A stretch of DNA of 64,000 nt from Butyrivibrio sp. (GTDB lineage Bacteria; Bacillota_A; Clostridia; Lachnospirales; Lachnospiraceae), in assembly GCA_024690635.1 (NCBI GenBank), contig JAILOW010000125.1, positions 1 to 64,000 of the forward strand, given 5' to 3'. This document shows, in pieces, positions 42,906 to 51,232 of the stretch (positions within the stretch are counted from its first letter, which is position 1; each line of letters starts with the position of its first letter). A model generated the notes under the pieces. That model searched no databases and was not told where the DNA came from. It saw nothing but the letters and a program-made list of their open reading frames with translations. The position numbers and the translations under genes were made by a program.

Positions 42906-45743
42906 ATGAAAAAAAGAACAGGATTGTTTCCGAAGAGGAACAAGAGACCTCGTCACAGGGAGGAGTATGCAGATCCCCGTCGCGATTACGATGAGTATGA
43001 GGATGATTATCGCGATGATTATGAGGATGAGGACTTCGAAGATTTAGACGATTATGATGACTATGACGATGAAGAGTTCGAGCAGGAGTACGGGGATGAG
43101 CTCAACGATCGTATAGAGGATGACAGGTCCCGCCGCGAGGATGACAGATCCTATCGAAGGGATGACAGACCCGACCGCGATGATGACTATGATGATTATG
43201 ACCGCGAGCAGGATGATTATGACGACTACGAGGATGACTACGAAGACGATTATCCCGAGGAAGACTACGAAGACTATCCCGAAGATGAGTACGGCGAGGG
43301 TGATTACGACGATTACCGTGGTGATTACCGCGACGACTACGAAGATGACTATCGGGATGATTATGATGACTACCCTGAGGATTACCGCGATGACTATGGT
43401 GATGACCGCCGCAGGAGAGCTGCTGCTTCAAGGCGCTCCAGAAGGGGCAGTGACAGGGAGCCTTTAGGTGAAAAGATACTGGAATTTATCGGAAATACCA
43501 CGGCTGTTGAACGTGCAGCCGCTATTGTTGCGGTATTCCTTATTGCGGGAGCTGTTGCTACCGGCACTTTTTATGCAAAGGCCATGGGCAAGAGCGCTGA
43601 GATGGACTCTTTTGCCGAGGTGGGATCAGACCTTGAGGGCAGCATGATAGTTGGTCAGAGCGGACTTTTGGCAATGGCTGATGCCCAGAGAGCCAAGCTC
43701 ATCGCAGATGACACGGAAGAAGCTAAAGAGGAAGAGGAGCAGGAAGAGAAGGTGACATCCTCCAAGAATGTCACTGTGAACATGACTGCCACTTCCATAA
43801 AGAGTGACTTAAAGATCAAGTTTATAAACAGCGAGACCAAAAAGCTTGTGGCAAACGTTCACTTTGAGATCTCCGTTGTCACTCCCGACGGCACGACAGT
43901 TAAGTATGATGACCATGACAAGGACGGTATCATCTACAAGAACAATCTTACCGCCGGCAATTACAAGATCACTCCTCTTGAGCTTTCAAGTGAGTTTTCA
44001 GACTACAAGCTGGATACCTCATCCAAGTCCGTTACAGTAAAAGACAAGGTTGAGATGAAGGCTGTCGATGTCAGCAACGAGATAAAAAAAGAGTCTCAGA
44101 TCAATGCGGCGCAGGAAGATACAGCAGTACAGAATGTTGTTGAGTCCAAACTCGATGATACCGTTGAATGGGTGGAGAGTACCAAGACTCCCATTGGCGA
44201 CGGAGACGGCAAATACAACTACGAAAAGATCGATAAATCCAAGATCGTTGATCCTACAACAAGTTCACGTATCTTTATATCAGGATATAAAACTCTTGCT
44301 GCAGCATCTGTAGATGTGGGTTCAGGTTTTATGGCAAACGATGACGATGAGCCTTCCTTTGTGGTTCCTACGGATGATGACGAAGATGAAGAATCAGATG
44401 AAGGCGGCAAAGGAAAGAGCAGCGACAAGGGTAATTCCGGAAGCAGCTCAGACAAAGGCGGAGGATCTTCAAGTGATTCCGGAAACACCGGCAATACCGG
44501 AAGCGGTTCGGAAACGGGAAGCGGAACAGGCGGAAGCGGTTCCGGCAGCAGCGACTCCGGCAATACCGGTTCCACGGAAAAGCCCGATGACAGCAGTAAT
44601 TCAGATACAGAACCTTCTTATGTTGTAGGCGACAAGGATAAAGATAAAGACAAGGAAACCAAGGGCAAGGTTCCCATGAAGATCACGATGCTCACCCTTA
44701 CCAAGGATCAGACCTACAAGCTTACATCCTCAGACAGCAAGGTAAAGGTAACTCTTTCCGTAAAAGATGAGGATATCGCTACGGTATCAGGCAACGTGAT
44801 CACCGCCAAAAAGCCCGGAACAACCACCATCACCGTATCCGCCAAGGGATATGAAGATGCAGAGGTGGATCTTGTGGTCGTTAAAAAGGATACAGTCCTT
44901 AAGGATAAAGACGGAAACACTATTTATGTAAAGAACAAAAAAGGCGAATATGTTGAAGCTACAGCAGATGACTACAACAAAGCCAAAGAGTTCTTTGTCA
45001 GAAAAGCTGCCACAGCCTATAAATATACTGGCTGGCAGACTATAGACGGAAAGACCTACTTCTTTGACAAAAACGGCAATAAAGTGACAGGAGATCAGGT
45101 TATCCAGGGTGCCAAATATCACTTCGATGGTGACGGAGTTCTTTCTTCCTCATCGGGCGTTATGGGCATTGATGTTAGCAAGTGGAACGGAAGCATTAAC
45201 TGGAGCCAGGTAAAGAACTCGGGTGTAAACTATGTTATCATCAGATGCGGCTACAGAGGCTCATCTCAGGGCGCACTTGTTGAGGATCCCAAGTATAAAG
45301 AGAACATCAAGGGAGCTCTTGCGGCAGGTCTTCGTGTTGGTATATATTTCTTTACTCAGGCTGTAAATGAAGTGGAAGCCGTTGAAGAAGCTTCAATGGC
45401 CATCAGCCTTGCCAAAGGATACTCGCTTTCATTCCCCATCTATCTGGATGTGGAAGCAAGTAACGGCAGGGGAGATAACATAAGTGCAAGCCAGAGAACT
45501 GCCAATATCAAGGCTTTCTGCGGAACAGTTCAGAACGCAGGCTTTAAAGCGGGTGTATACGCCAACAAGACATGGCTTTCCGGCTGCATCAATACAAGTC
45601 AGCTTACTTCCTACAAGATATGGCTTGCCCAGTACACTGCAGCACCCACCTACAGCGCCACCAGATTTGACATGTGGCAGTATACTTCCAAGGGAAAAGT
45701 ATCGGGGATCTCGGGCAATGTGGACATGAACATATGCTACTAA
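42906..45743 (+). CDS. Membrane-anchored GH25 lysozyme with an Asp/Tyr/Arg-rich cytoplasmic N-terminus
   Basis: 945 aa from ATG 42906. A positively charged start is followed at residues 19-168 by a repetitive DDY/DYRDD/EDDY-rich acidic segment, then Arg-rich residues 168-184. One membrane helix is at about 203-225, so the acidic part should be cytoplasmic. Outside the cell come a Lys/Ser region, an SGG/GSGS/GNTGS-type linker (about 495-570), a Big_2-like Ig domain (MLTLTKDQTYKL...IATVSGNVITAKKPGTTTITV), a wall-binding-type repeat (YTGWQTIDGKTYFFDKNGN) and a C-terminal GH25 domain (about 752-945): GIDVSKWNG, GYRGSS, and LDVEAS with Asp848 and Glu850 as the catalytic pair. It should cleave peptidoglycan glycan strands. 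The low-complexity N-terminus is extraordinary for this family. Its promoter lies in the palindrome before it. Confidence 0.9.
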   Translation: MKKRTGLFPKRNKRPRHREEYADPRRDYDEYEDDYRDDYEDEDFEDLDDYDDYDDEEFEQEYGDELNDRIEDDRSRREDDRSYRRDDRPDRDDDYDDYDREQDDYDDYEDDYEDDYPEEDYEDYPEDEYGEGDYDDYRGDYRDDYEDDYRDDYDDYPEDYRDDYGDDRRRRAAASRRSRRGSDREPLGEKILEFIGNTTAVERAAAIVAVFLIAGAVATGTFYAKAMGKSAEMDSFAEVGSDLEGSMIVGQSGLLAMADAQRAKLIADDTEEAKEEEEQEEKVTSSKNVTVNMTATSIKSDLKIKFINSETKKLVANVHFEISVVTPDGTTVKYDDHDKDGIIYKNNLTAGNYKITPLELSSEFSDYKLDTSSKSVTVKDKVEMKAVDVSNEIKKESQINAAQEDTAVQNVVESKLDDTVEWVESTKTPIGDGDGKYNYEKIDKSKIVDPTTSSRIFISGYKTLAAASVDVGSGFMANDDDEPSFVVPTDDDEDEESDEGGKGKSSDKGNSGSSSDKGGGSSSDSGNTGNTGSGSETGSGTGGSGSGSSDSGNTGSTEKPDDSSNSDTEPSYVVGDKDKDKDKETKGKVPMKITMLTLTKDQTYKLTSSDSKVKVTLSVKDEDIATVSGNVITAKKPGTTTITVSAKGYEDAEVDLVVVKKDTVLKDKDGNTIYVKNKKGEYVEATADDYNKAKEFFVRKAATAYKYTGWQTIDGKTYFFDKNGNKVTGDQVIQGAKYHFDGDGVLSSSSGVMGIDVSKWNGSINWSQVKNSGVNYVIIRCGYRGSSQGALVEDPKYKENIKGALAAGLRVGIYFFTQAVNEVEAVEEASMAISLAKGYSLSFPIYLDVEASNGRGDNISASQRTANIKAFCGTVQNAGFKAGVYANKTWLSGCINTSQLTSYKIWLAQYTAAPTYSATRFDMWQYTSKGKVSGISGNVDMNICY

Positions 45744-45757
45744 TTGACCCGGATATA

Positions 45758-45766
45758 TGTTATACT
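45758..45766 (+). promoter_or_regulatory. Candidate extended -10 promoter for the rfb genes
   Basis: TG-T-TATACT (45758-45766) is a good extended -10, with no clear -35. It lies between the GH25 stop and the rfbB start and would give a leader of about 25 bases. It would let the dTDP-sugar genes be expressed separately from the lysozyme. Confidence 0.45.
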
Positions 45767-45797
45767 GAAGTGCAAAAATGAAAGGAAAAAGAGTGAT

Positions 45798-46886
45798 ATG
45801 AGAACTTATCTTGTAACAGGCGGAGCAGGCTTTATCGGCTCCAATTACATTAACTATATGTTTAAAAAATATGACAACGATATCCGCATCATCAATGTGG
45901 ACGTCCTTACCTATGCAGGTAACCTTGAAAACCTAAAGGATGTTGAGGGTCGTGACAATTATACCTTTGTTAAGGCCGATATTTGCGACAGGGATGCCAT
46001 CAACAAAATCTTTGAAGAAAACGACATCGACAGAGTGGTTCACTTTGCGGCAGAGAGCCATGTAGACAGATCTATCGTAAATCCCGAGGTCTTTGTTCAG
46101 ACCAACGTTCTCGGAACAGCTACAATGCTCAACGCAGCCAAGAAGGCATGGGAGCTTCCCGATGGCTCTTTCAAGGAGGGCAAAAAGTTCCTTCATGTTT
46201 CAACAGATGAAGTATACGGATCTCTTGATGAGGACCCCAATGCTTATTTCTATGAGACAACACCTTATTCACCTCACAGCCCTTATTCAGCCAGCAAGGC
46301 CAGCTCAGACATGCTGGTAAAGGCTTATATGGACACCTACAAGTTCCCTGCGAACATCACCAACTGTTCAAACAACTACGGACCTTACCAGTTCCCTGAA
46401 AAGCTTATTCCCCTTATCATTCACAATGCACTTGAGGGCAAGAAGCTTCCTGTTTACGGTGACGGCAAAAACGTTCGTGACTGGCTCTATGTTGAGGATC
46501 ACGCCAAGGCCATCGACATGGTTCAGGAAAAGGGACGTCTGTTTGAAACCTACAATGTAGGTGGACACAATGAGAAACAGAACATTGAGATCGTTAAGAC
46601 TATCATTGATATCCTGAGAGAAGAGCTTGATGACTCTGATCCCAGAAAAGAGCATTTGACCTATGACCTTATTACCTATGTTGAGGACAGAAAGGGCCAC
46701 GATCGCAGATATGCCATTGCCCCCGACAAGATCAAAAAAGAGATCGGCTGGGAGCCTGAGACCATGTTTAAAGAAGGAATCAGAAAGACCATTAAGTGGT
46801 ACTTTGACAATCAGGAGTGGATGGAGCACGTTACCTCCGGAGATTATGAGAAGTACTATGAGAATATGTACAAGGACAAAGTTTGA
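45798..46886 (+). CDS. rfbB: dTDP-glucose 4,6-dehydratase
   Basis: 362 aa from ATG 45798; the in-frame extension to 45744 lacks a start with a better ribosome binding site. TYLVTGGAGFIGSNYINY binds NAD, HFAAESHVDRSI, VSTDEVYGSL (catalytic Thr-Asp-Glu) and SPYSASKASSDM (YxxxK) are diagnostic of RmlB. It converts dTDP-glucose to dTDP-4-keto-6-deoxy-glucose, the branching intermediate for rhamnose and amino-deoxy sugars. The small insertion ELPDGSFKEGKKF is normal for some Gram-positive RmlB enzymes. It precedes rfbA by 29 bases. Confidence 0.96.
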   Translation: MRTYLVTGGAGFIGSNYINYMFKKYDNDIRIINVDVLTYAGNLENLKDVEGRDNYTFVKADICDRDAINKIFEENDIDRVVHFAAESHVDRSIVNPEVFVQTNVLGTATMLNAAKKAWELPDGSFKEGKKFLHVSTDEVYGSLDEDPNAYFYETTPYSPHSPYSASKASSDMLVKAYMDTYKFPANITNCSNNYGPYQFPEKLIPLIIHNALEGKKLPVYGDGKNVRDWLYVEDHAKAIDMVQEKGRLFETYNVGGHNEKQNIEIVKTIIDILREELDDSDPRKEHLTYDLITYVEDRKGHDRRYAIAPDKIKKEIGWEPETMFKEGIRKTIKWYFDNQEWMEHVTSGDYEKYYENMYKDKV

Positions 46887-46915
46887 TCTTTTTTGAACGT
46901 TGAAAGGAGTAGTCC

Positions 46916-47785
46916 ATGAAGGGCATTATTCTTGCCGGTGGATCCGGCACACGCCTTTATCCTCTTACAAGAGCAATATCCAAGCAGATCATGCCTGTCT
47001 ATGACAAGCCCATGATCTACTATCCTCTGTCAACACTTATGCTGGCAGGTATCAGGGATGTTCTTATAATATCAACCCCCAGAGATCTTCCTGTTTTTGA
47101 GGATCTTTTCGGAACAGGCGAGCAGCTTGGTATGAACTTTTCATACGCTGTTCAGGAGCAGCCAAGAGGCCTTGCTGATGCATTTATCATCGGTGCGGAC
47201 TTTATCGGAAGCGACTCCGTGGCACTGGTTCTCGGGGACAATATCTTTTACGGACAGAGCTTTTCCAAGCTTCTTAAAGAGGTGGCTTCAAGGGAAAGCG
47301 GAGCTACCATCTTTGGTTATTATGTAAGAGATCCCAGAGAGTACGGCGTAGTAGAATTCGACGAGACGGGTAAGGCTATCAGTATTGAGGAAAAGCCTGA
47401 GCATCCCAAGAGCAATTATGCGGTTCCCGGACTTTATTTCTATGACAACAAGGTTGTAGAGATCGCTAAAAACGTCAAGCCTTCAGCCAGAGGCGAGATT
47501 GAGATAACCAGCATAAACAACGAGTACTTAAATCGCGGCGAGCTCAGAGTTGAGACCATGGGTCGAGGCTTTGCATGGCTTGATACCGGCAATCACGACT
47601 CTCTTCTTGATGCCGCTGATTTTGTGTGCGCATTCCAGAAGAGACAGGGACTTTATGTTTCCTGCATCGAGGAGATCGCATACAAGAGAGGATTCATCGA
47701 CAGAGATCAGCTTCTTAAACTGGCTGAGCCTCTTATGAAGACCGATTACGGTAAATATCTAGTAGAAGTAGCAAACGGACTGTGA
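46916..47785 (+). CDS. rfbA: Glucose-1-phosphate thymidylyltransferase
   Basis: 289 aa from ATG 46916 (AAAGGAG upstream). [17 protein letters not shown] is the nucleotide-binding signature, [32 protein letters not shown] and [14 protein letters not shown] are RmlA motifs. Length is typical. It forms dTDP-glucose from dTTP and glucose-1-phosphate, the latter made available by the phosphosugar mutase at 61.1 kb. An unrelated small membrane-anchored protein lies between it and rfbC. Confidence 0.96.
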   Translation: MKGIILAGGSGTRLYPLTRAISKQIMPVYDKPMIYYPLSTLMLAGIRDVLIISTPRDLPVFEDLFGTGEQLGMNFSYAVQEQPRGLADAFIIGADFIGSDSVALVLGDNIFYGQSFSKLLKEVASRESGATIFGYYVRDPREYGVVEFDETGKAISIEEKPEHPKSNYAVPGLYFYDNKVVEIAKNVKPSARGEIEITSINNEYLNRGELRVETMGRGFAWLDTGNHDSLLDAADFVCAFQKRQGLYVSCIEEIAYKRGFIDRDQLLKLAEPLMKTDYGKYLVEVANGL

Positions 47786-47813
47786 GCATTTTGCAAGGTA
47801 TCGGAGTACCAAA

Positions 47814-48308
47814 ATGGATAAACGTGTCTTTACATTAACAATAGCCACAATAATAAGTGCATTTATCCTTGTTCTGGTCATTATCTATGCCACCAATGCA
47901 GACAGTATCAACAAGATGCTTGGCCGGAGCGGGAATAAACAGGACGCTGCTGCGGAGAGCTCAACTGCCGTTGAAGAGATCACTGAATACGGGCAGCAGA
48001 TAGGCGACAACTTAAGCGGATTTATGTATGACGAGGACTTTTTCGATGAAACTGAAAAAGTTCCTTCTGTTGTTGTGATAAAACAGTCATCCGCCAGCAA
48101 AAACAAAAGCAGCGATGAGGAGACCTCAGAAGAAGAGGAGCAGGCCGGAACCGGCATGGCCGTTGTTGGTCAGATAAGTAATCCCGATGCGGCACCTGCA
48201 GTTGATGAAAACGGCTATCTGACAAGTGTTCCCACACCTCCTCCGGGAGGATTTGGCGAGTATATCCCAAATACCGGGAACAACACTATAGTAGGTACAA
48301 TGCCCTGA
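47814..48308 (+). CDS. Uncharacterised single-pass membrane protein in the rfb cluster
   Basis: 164 aa. I do not recognise a family. One membrane helix is predicted at about residues 7-26 (TIATIISAFILVLVIIYAT); the rest is extracellular, Ser/Glu-rich (SSDEETSEEEEQ at about 98-110) and ends in a Pro/Gly-rich tail (TPPPGGFGEYIPNTG). No enzymatic motif is seen. Its place between rfbA and rfbC is conserved-looking by spacing (28 bases after rfbA, ending 44 bases before the rfbC start) and suggests an envelope role, possibly as a scaffold. Confidence 0.55.
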   Translation: MDKRVFTLTIATIISAFILVLVIIYATNADSINKMLGRSGNKQDAAAESSTAVEEITEYGQQIGDNLSGFMYDEDFFDETEKVPSVVVIKQSSASKNKSSDEETSEEEEQAGTGMAVVGQISNPDAAPAVDENGYLTSVPTPPPGGFGEYIPNTGNNTIVGTMP

Positions 48309-48352
48309 TGATCCGGGCAAATTTATTTATAAAAAACGGAGCAATAAAAGAA

Positions 48353-48898
48353 ATGGGAAAGATTACTGTAGAAACATGTGAAATAGAAGGACTTAAGGTT
48401 ATTACCCCTGCTGTTTTCGGAGACGCCAGGGGATATTTCATGGAAACCTACAACAAGAACGATTTTGTAGAAGCGGGAATTGACGTGGAGTTCGTTCAGG
48501 ACAATCAGTCAGCCAGCAAAAGAGGCGTTTTACGTGGCCTCCATTTTCAGAAGGAGTTCCCTCAGGACAAGCTTGTTCGCTGCATAAACGGTGAGGTTTT
48601 TGATGTTGCCGTTGATATGAGACAGGGATCAAAGACCTATGGCAAGTGGTTTGGCGTAGTGCTTTCTGCTGAGAACAAGAAACAGTTCTTTATTCCCAAG
48701 GGCTTTGCTCACGGATTTTTGGTGCTTTCCGATTATGCGGAGTTCGCTTACAAGTGTTCAGATTTCTATCATCCCAATGATGAGGGAGGAATCATCTGGA
48801 ACGATCCTGCCATCGGAATCGACTGGCCTCTTCAGGAAGGCGTAGAACTGAACTTTTCTGAAAAGGATACAAAATGGGGAGGAATTAACGAGCTTTGA
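48353..48898 (+). CDS. rfbC: dTDP-4-dehydrorhamnose 3,5-epimerase
   Basis: 181 aa from ATG 48353; an in-frame ATG at 48308 would add 15 residues that the family lacks. FGDARGYFMETYN, QDNQSASKRGVLRGLHFQ (catalytic His), DVAVDMRQGS and FIPKGFAHGF are RmlC motifs. The typical length is 180-190. It epimerises C3 and C5 of dTDP-4-keto-6-deoxy-glucose on the way to dTDP-L-rhamnose. No rfbD reductase is seen in this window, so it must be encoded elsewhere, or the intermediate is used for another sugar. Its stop overlaps the Wzm start (TGATG). Confidence 0.95.
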   Translation: MGKITVETCEIEGLKVITPAVFGDARGYFMETYNKNDFVEAGIDVEFVQDNQSASKRGVLRGLHFQKEFPQDKLVRCINGEVFDVAVDMRQGSKTYGKWFGVVLSAENKKQFFIPKGFAHGFLVLSDYAEFAYKCSDFYHPNDEGGIIWNDPAIGIDWPLQEGVELNFSEKDTKWGGINEL

Positions 48899-49896
48899 TG
48901 GGTGGTTTAAAAAAGATTCCCAAGAAAGCGGGGCTCAGCGTTTTCTATGTAGTTGCGCTGGCGCTTGCTCTTCTTTTGATTTTTCATAATAACCCACTTG
49001 CGGATCCTCACACGGAGATGTTAAAGAAGATATGCGGCTGTGTCCTTATCGGCATTAGCTGCATACTGGTTTTTTTGTGGTATGACAGACTTCTGGTTTT
49101 GCCTGTTGAGCTCTTTCAGTCCAGAAAGCTCATAAAAAGGCTTGCTGTCAACGATTTCAAGAAAAGATACGCGGGATCCTATATGGGAATAGTGTGGGCA
49201 CTGGCGCAACCGGTGGTCACTGTTTGCATGTATTATATTGTTTTTGACATGATATTCCAATCCAGAGCGCAGGCCGTTTCCGGAGGAGTGGAGGTTCCTT
49301 ATGTTCTCTTCCTTACGGCAGGTCTGGTACCCTGGTTCTTTTTTTCTGAGGCACTGACCAACGGAACCACCAGCCTTCTTGAGTACAACTATCTGGTTAA
49401 AAAGGTTCTCTTCAAGATCAGTATCCTTCCTATCATCAAGATCATAGCAGCCATGTTCATTCATATATTCTTTATCGGCGTGCTTATGATCATTGCCTGT
49501 GTTTACGGGCGTTATCCCAATGTATATTGGATACAGCTTTTTTACTATGTGTTCTGTGAGTTCATCCTGGTGCTGTCCATCAGCTATGCTACCTGCGCTA
49601 TCGTTGTGTTTTTCAGGGATCTTTTGCAGATCATTTCCATCGGACTTCAGCTGTTCCAGTGGGCTACACCTATCCTCTGGAATATTGACATAGTTCCCGA
49701 CAAATACAAGTGGATCATCAAGCTCAACCCCATGTCCTACATAGTTGAGGGCTTTAGAAACTCGATTTACGGAGATACCTGGTTCTTTGAGCATTTCTAT
49801 TCCTCCACCTACTTCTGGATCTTTGTGGTGGCGGCGTTCTGTTTGGGGACACTTATATTTAAGCGTAGTAAACCTCATTTTGCAGACATACTGTAA
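48898..49896 (+). CDS. wzm: ABC-2 type polysaccharide export permease (Wzm-like)
   Basis: 332 aa from ATG 48898. Two extra N-terminal helices (about residues 12-31 and 43-60) come before the usual six-helix ABC-2 permease domain. FKKRYAGSYMGIVWALAQPV, YVLFLTAGLVPWFFFSEAL and LNPMSYIVEGFRNSIYG are typical of TagG/Wzm-family permeases. It forms the channel for exporting a fully made polysaccharide chain on its lipid carrier. The stop codon lies 9 bases before the Wzt ATPase gene, and rfbC overlaps its start, so sugar supply and export are co-expressed. The two extra helices are not standard in Wzm proteins. Confidence 0.9.
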   Translation: MGGLKKIPKKAGLSVFYVVALALALLLIFHNNPLADPHTEMLKKICGCVLIGISCILVFLWYDRLLVLPVELFQSRKLIKRLAVNDFKKRYAGSYMGIVWALAQPVVTVCMYYIVFDMIFQSRAQAVSGGVEVPYVLFLTAGLVPWFFFSEALTNGTTSLLEYNYLVKKVLFKISILPIIKIIAAMFIHIFFIGVLMIIACVYGRYPNVYWIQLFYYVFCEFILVLSISYATCAIVVFFRDLLQIISIGLQLFQWATPILWNIDIVPDKYKWIIKLNPMSYIVEGFRNSIYGDTWFFEHFYSSTYFWIFVVAAFCLGTLIFKRSKPHFADIL

Positions 49897-49905
49897 GGTA
49901 TAAAT

Positions 49906-51192
49906 ATGGAAAAAGACATTGCCATTGAGGTAAAAGACCTCACGAAAATCTATAAATTGTATGATAAGCCGATGGATCGTCTCAAGGACTCTTTGGGGCT
50001 TGCGCGCAAGAAAAAGTACAAGGAGCACCTTGCCCTTAACCATGTTAACCTCACGGTAAAAAAAGGCGAGACAGTAGGTATCATCGGAACAAACGGATCC
50101 GGCAAATCAACGATCCTGAAGATCATAACAGGTGTCCTTTCTCCTTCAAGCGGAGAAGTATCCGTGGACGGCCATATTTCAGCGCTTCTTGAGCTGGGCG
50201 CGGGCTTTAACATGGAGTACAACGGCATCGACAACATATACTTAAACGGCATGATGATAGGCTTTTCCGAGGAGGAGATCACCAAAAGGCTCGACGCCAT
50301 CCTTGAGTTTGCCGATATCGGAGATTATGTTTATCAGCCTGTAAAGACCTATTCCAGCGGTATGTTTGTGCGACTTGCTTTTGCGGTGGCAATAAATATC
50401 GACCCGGAGATCCTCATAGTGGACGAAGCGCTTTCCGTGGGAGACGTATTTTTCCAGGCCAAGTGCTACCACAAATTTGAGGAATTTAAAAAGCAGGGAA
50501 AGACGATCCTTTTCGTTTCCCATGATCTTTCCAGCATCAGTAAATACTGTGACAGAGCAGTGCTTCTGAATCAGGGAGTCATGCTGGGAGAGGGAACCCC
50601 CAAAAAGATGATCGACATCTACAAGCAGGTTCTGGTGGGACAATACCCCCTTCCAAAGAGCGACACGGAAAACCTTCTTGATGATGAGGAGATCAGAGCT
50701 GCAGCAGCCAAAAAGGTTGACGGCATCAAAAACGAAAATCCCGACACTCTTGAGTACGGCGACGGAGCTGCTGTTATAGACAGCTTTTATGTTACTGATT
50801 CCAAGGGGATCAGGAGCAACTCCATCATAAAGGGAACGGAATTTACCGTTCACATGAGGGTAAAGTTCAACAGGGATATTACAGCACCTATTTTTGCCTT
50901 TACCTTCAAAAACATTATGGGAATCGAGATCACAGGCACCAATTCCATGGTGGAAAAAGCCTTCCTTGAGCCTGTTAAGGCAGGGGATGCAAAAGACATC
51001 TCTTTTACCCAGAAAATGACTCTTCAGGGCGGGGAATACCTTATAAGCTTTGGTGTTACAGGCTTTGAACAAAATGACTTTACCGTGTATCACAGACTGT
51101 ATGATGCACTTAACATTACGGTTGTATCTGACAAGAACACCGTGGGCTACTACGACATGGAATCAAAATGCGAAGTGACAGACTGTAAATGA
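49906..51192 (+). CDS. wzt: ABC transporter ATPase with C-terminal polysaccharide-binding domain (Wzt-like)
   Basis: 428 aa. The ATPase half has GTNGSGKST at 61-69 (Walker A), YSSGM at 149-153 (signature) and ILIVDEAL at 169-176 (Walker B), with the DRAVLL-type H-loop region following. From about residue 282 there is a second beta-rich domain (AVIDSFYVTDSKG...YLISFGVTG...YDALNITVV) matching the Wzt C-terminal carbohydrate-binding domain. In E. coli O8/O9a systems this domain recognises a terminal cap on the finished chain. The next gene is a methyltransferase-kinase protein, so cap recognition is a reasonable inference here. It starts 9 bases after Wzm. Confidence 0.93.
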   Translation: MEKDIAIEVKDLTKIYKLYDKPMDRLKDSLGLARKKKYKEHLALNHVNLTVKKGETVGIIGTNGSGKSTILKIITGVLSPSSGEVSVDGHISALLELGAGFNMEYNGIDNIYLNGMMIGFSEEEITKRLDAILEFADIGDYVYQPVKTYSSGMFVRLAFAVAINIDPEILIVDEALSVGDVFFQAKCYHKFEEFKKQGKTILFVSHDLSSISKYCDRAVLLNQGVMLGEGTPKKMIDIYKQVLVGQYPLPKSDTENLLDDEEIRAAAAKKVDGIKNENPDTLEYGDGAAVIDSFYVTDSKGIRSNSIIKGTEFTVHMRVKFNRDITAPIFAFTFKNIMGIEITGTNSMVEKAFLEPVKAGDAKDISFTQKMTLQGGEYLISFGVTGFEQNDFTVYHRLYDALNITVVSDKNTVGYYDMESKCEVTDCK

Positions 51193-51232
51193 CAGTCTGG
51201 TTTAGCCCAGAGCACTTGCGAGGCATGAGCAA

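Noticed and set aside
43102..43431. His/Arg-rich minus-strand frame opposite the GH25 N-terminus
   Set aside because: It is the complement of the GAC/GAT/TAT-rich acidic repeat and carries no gene signals.
49021..50043. Long minus-strand open frame (340 codons) opposite Wzm
   Set aside because: It is antisense to a clear ABC-2 permease, has no recognisable domain and no ribosome binding site; it is a shadow of GC-skewed codons.
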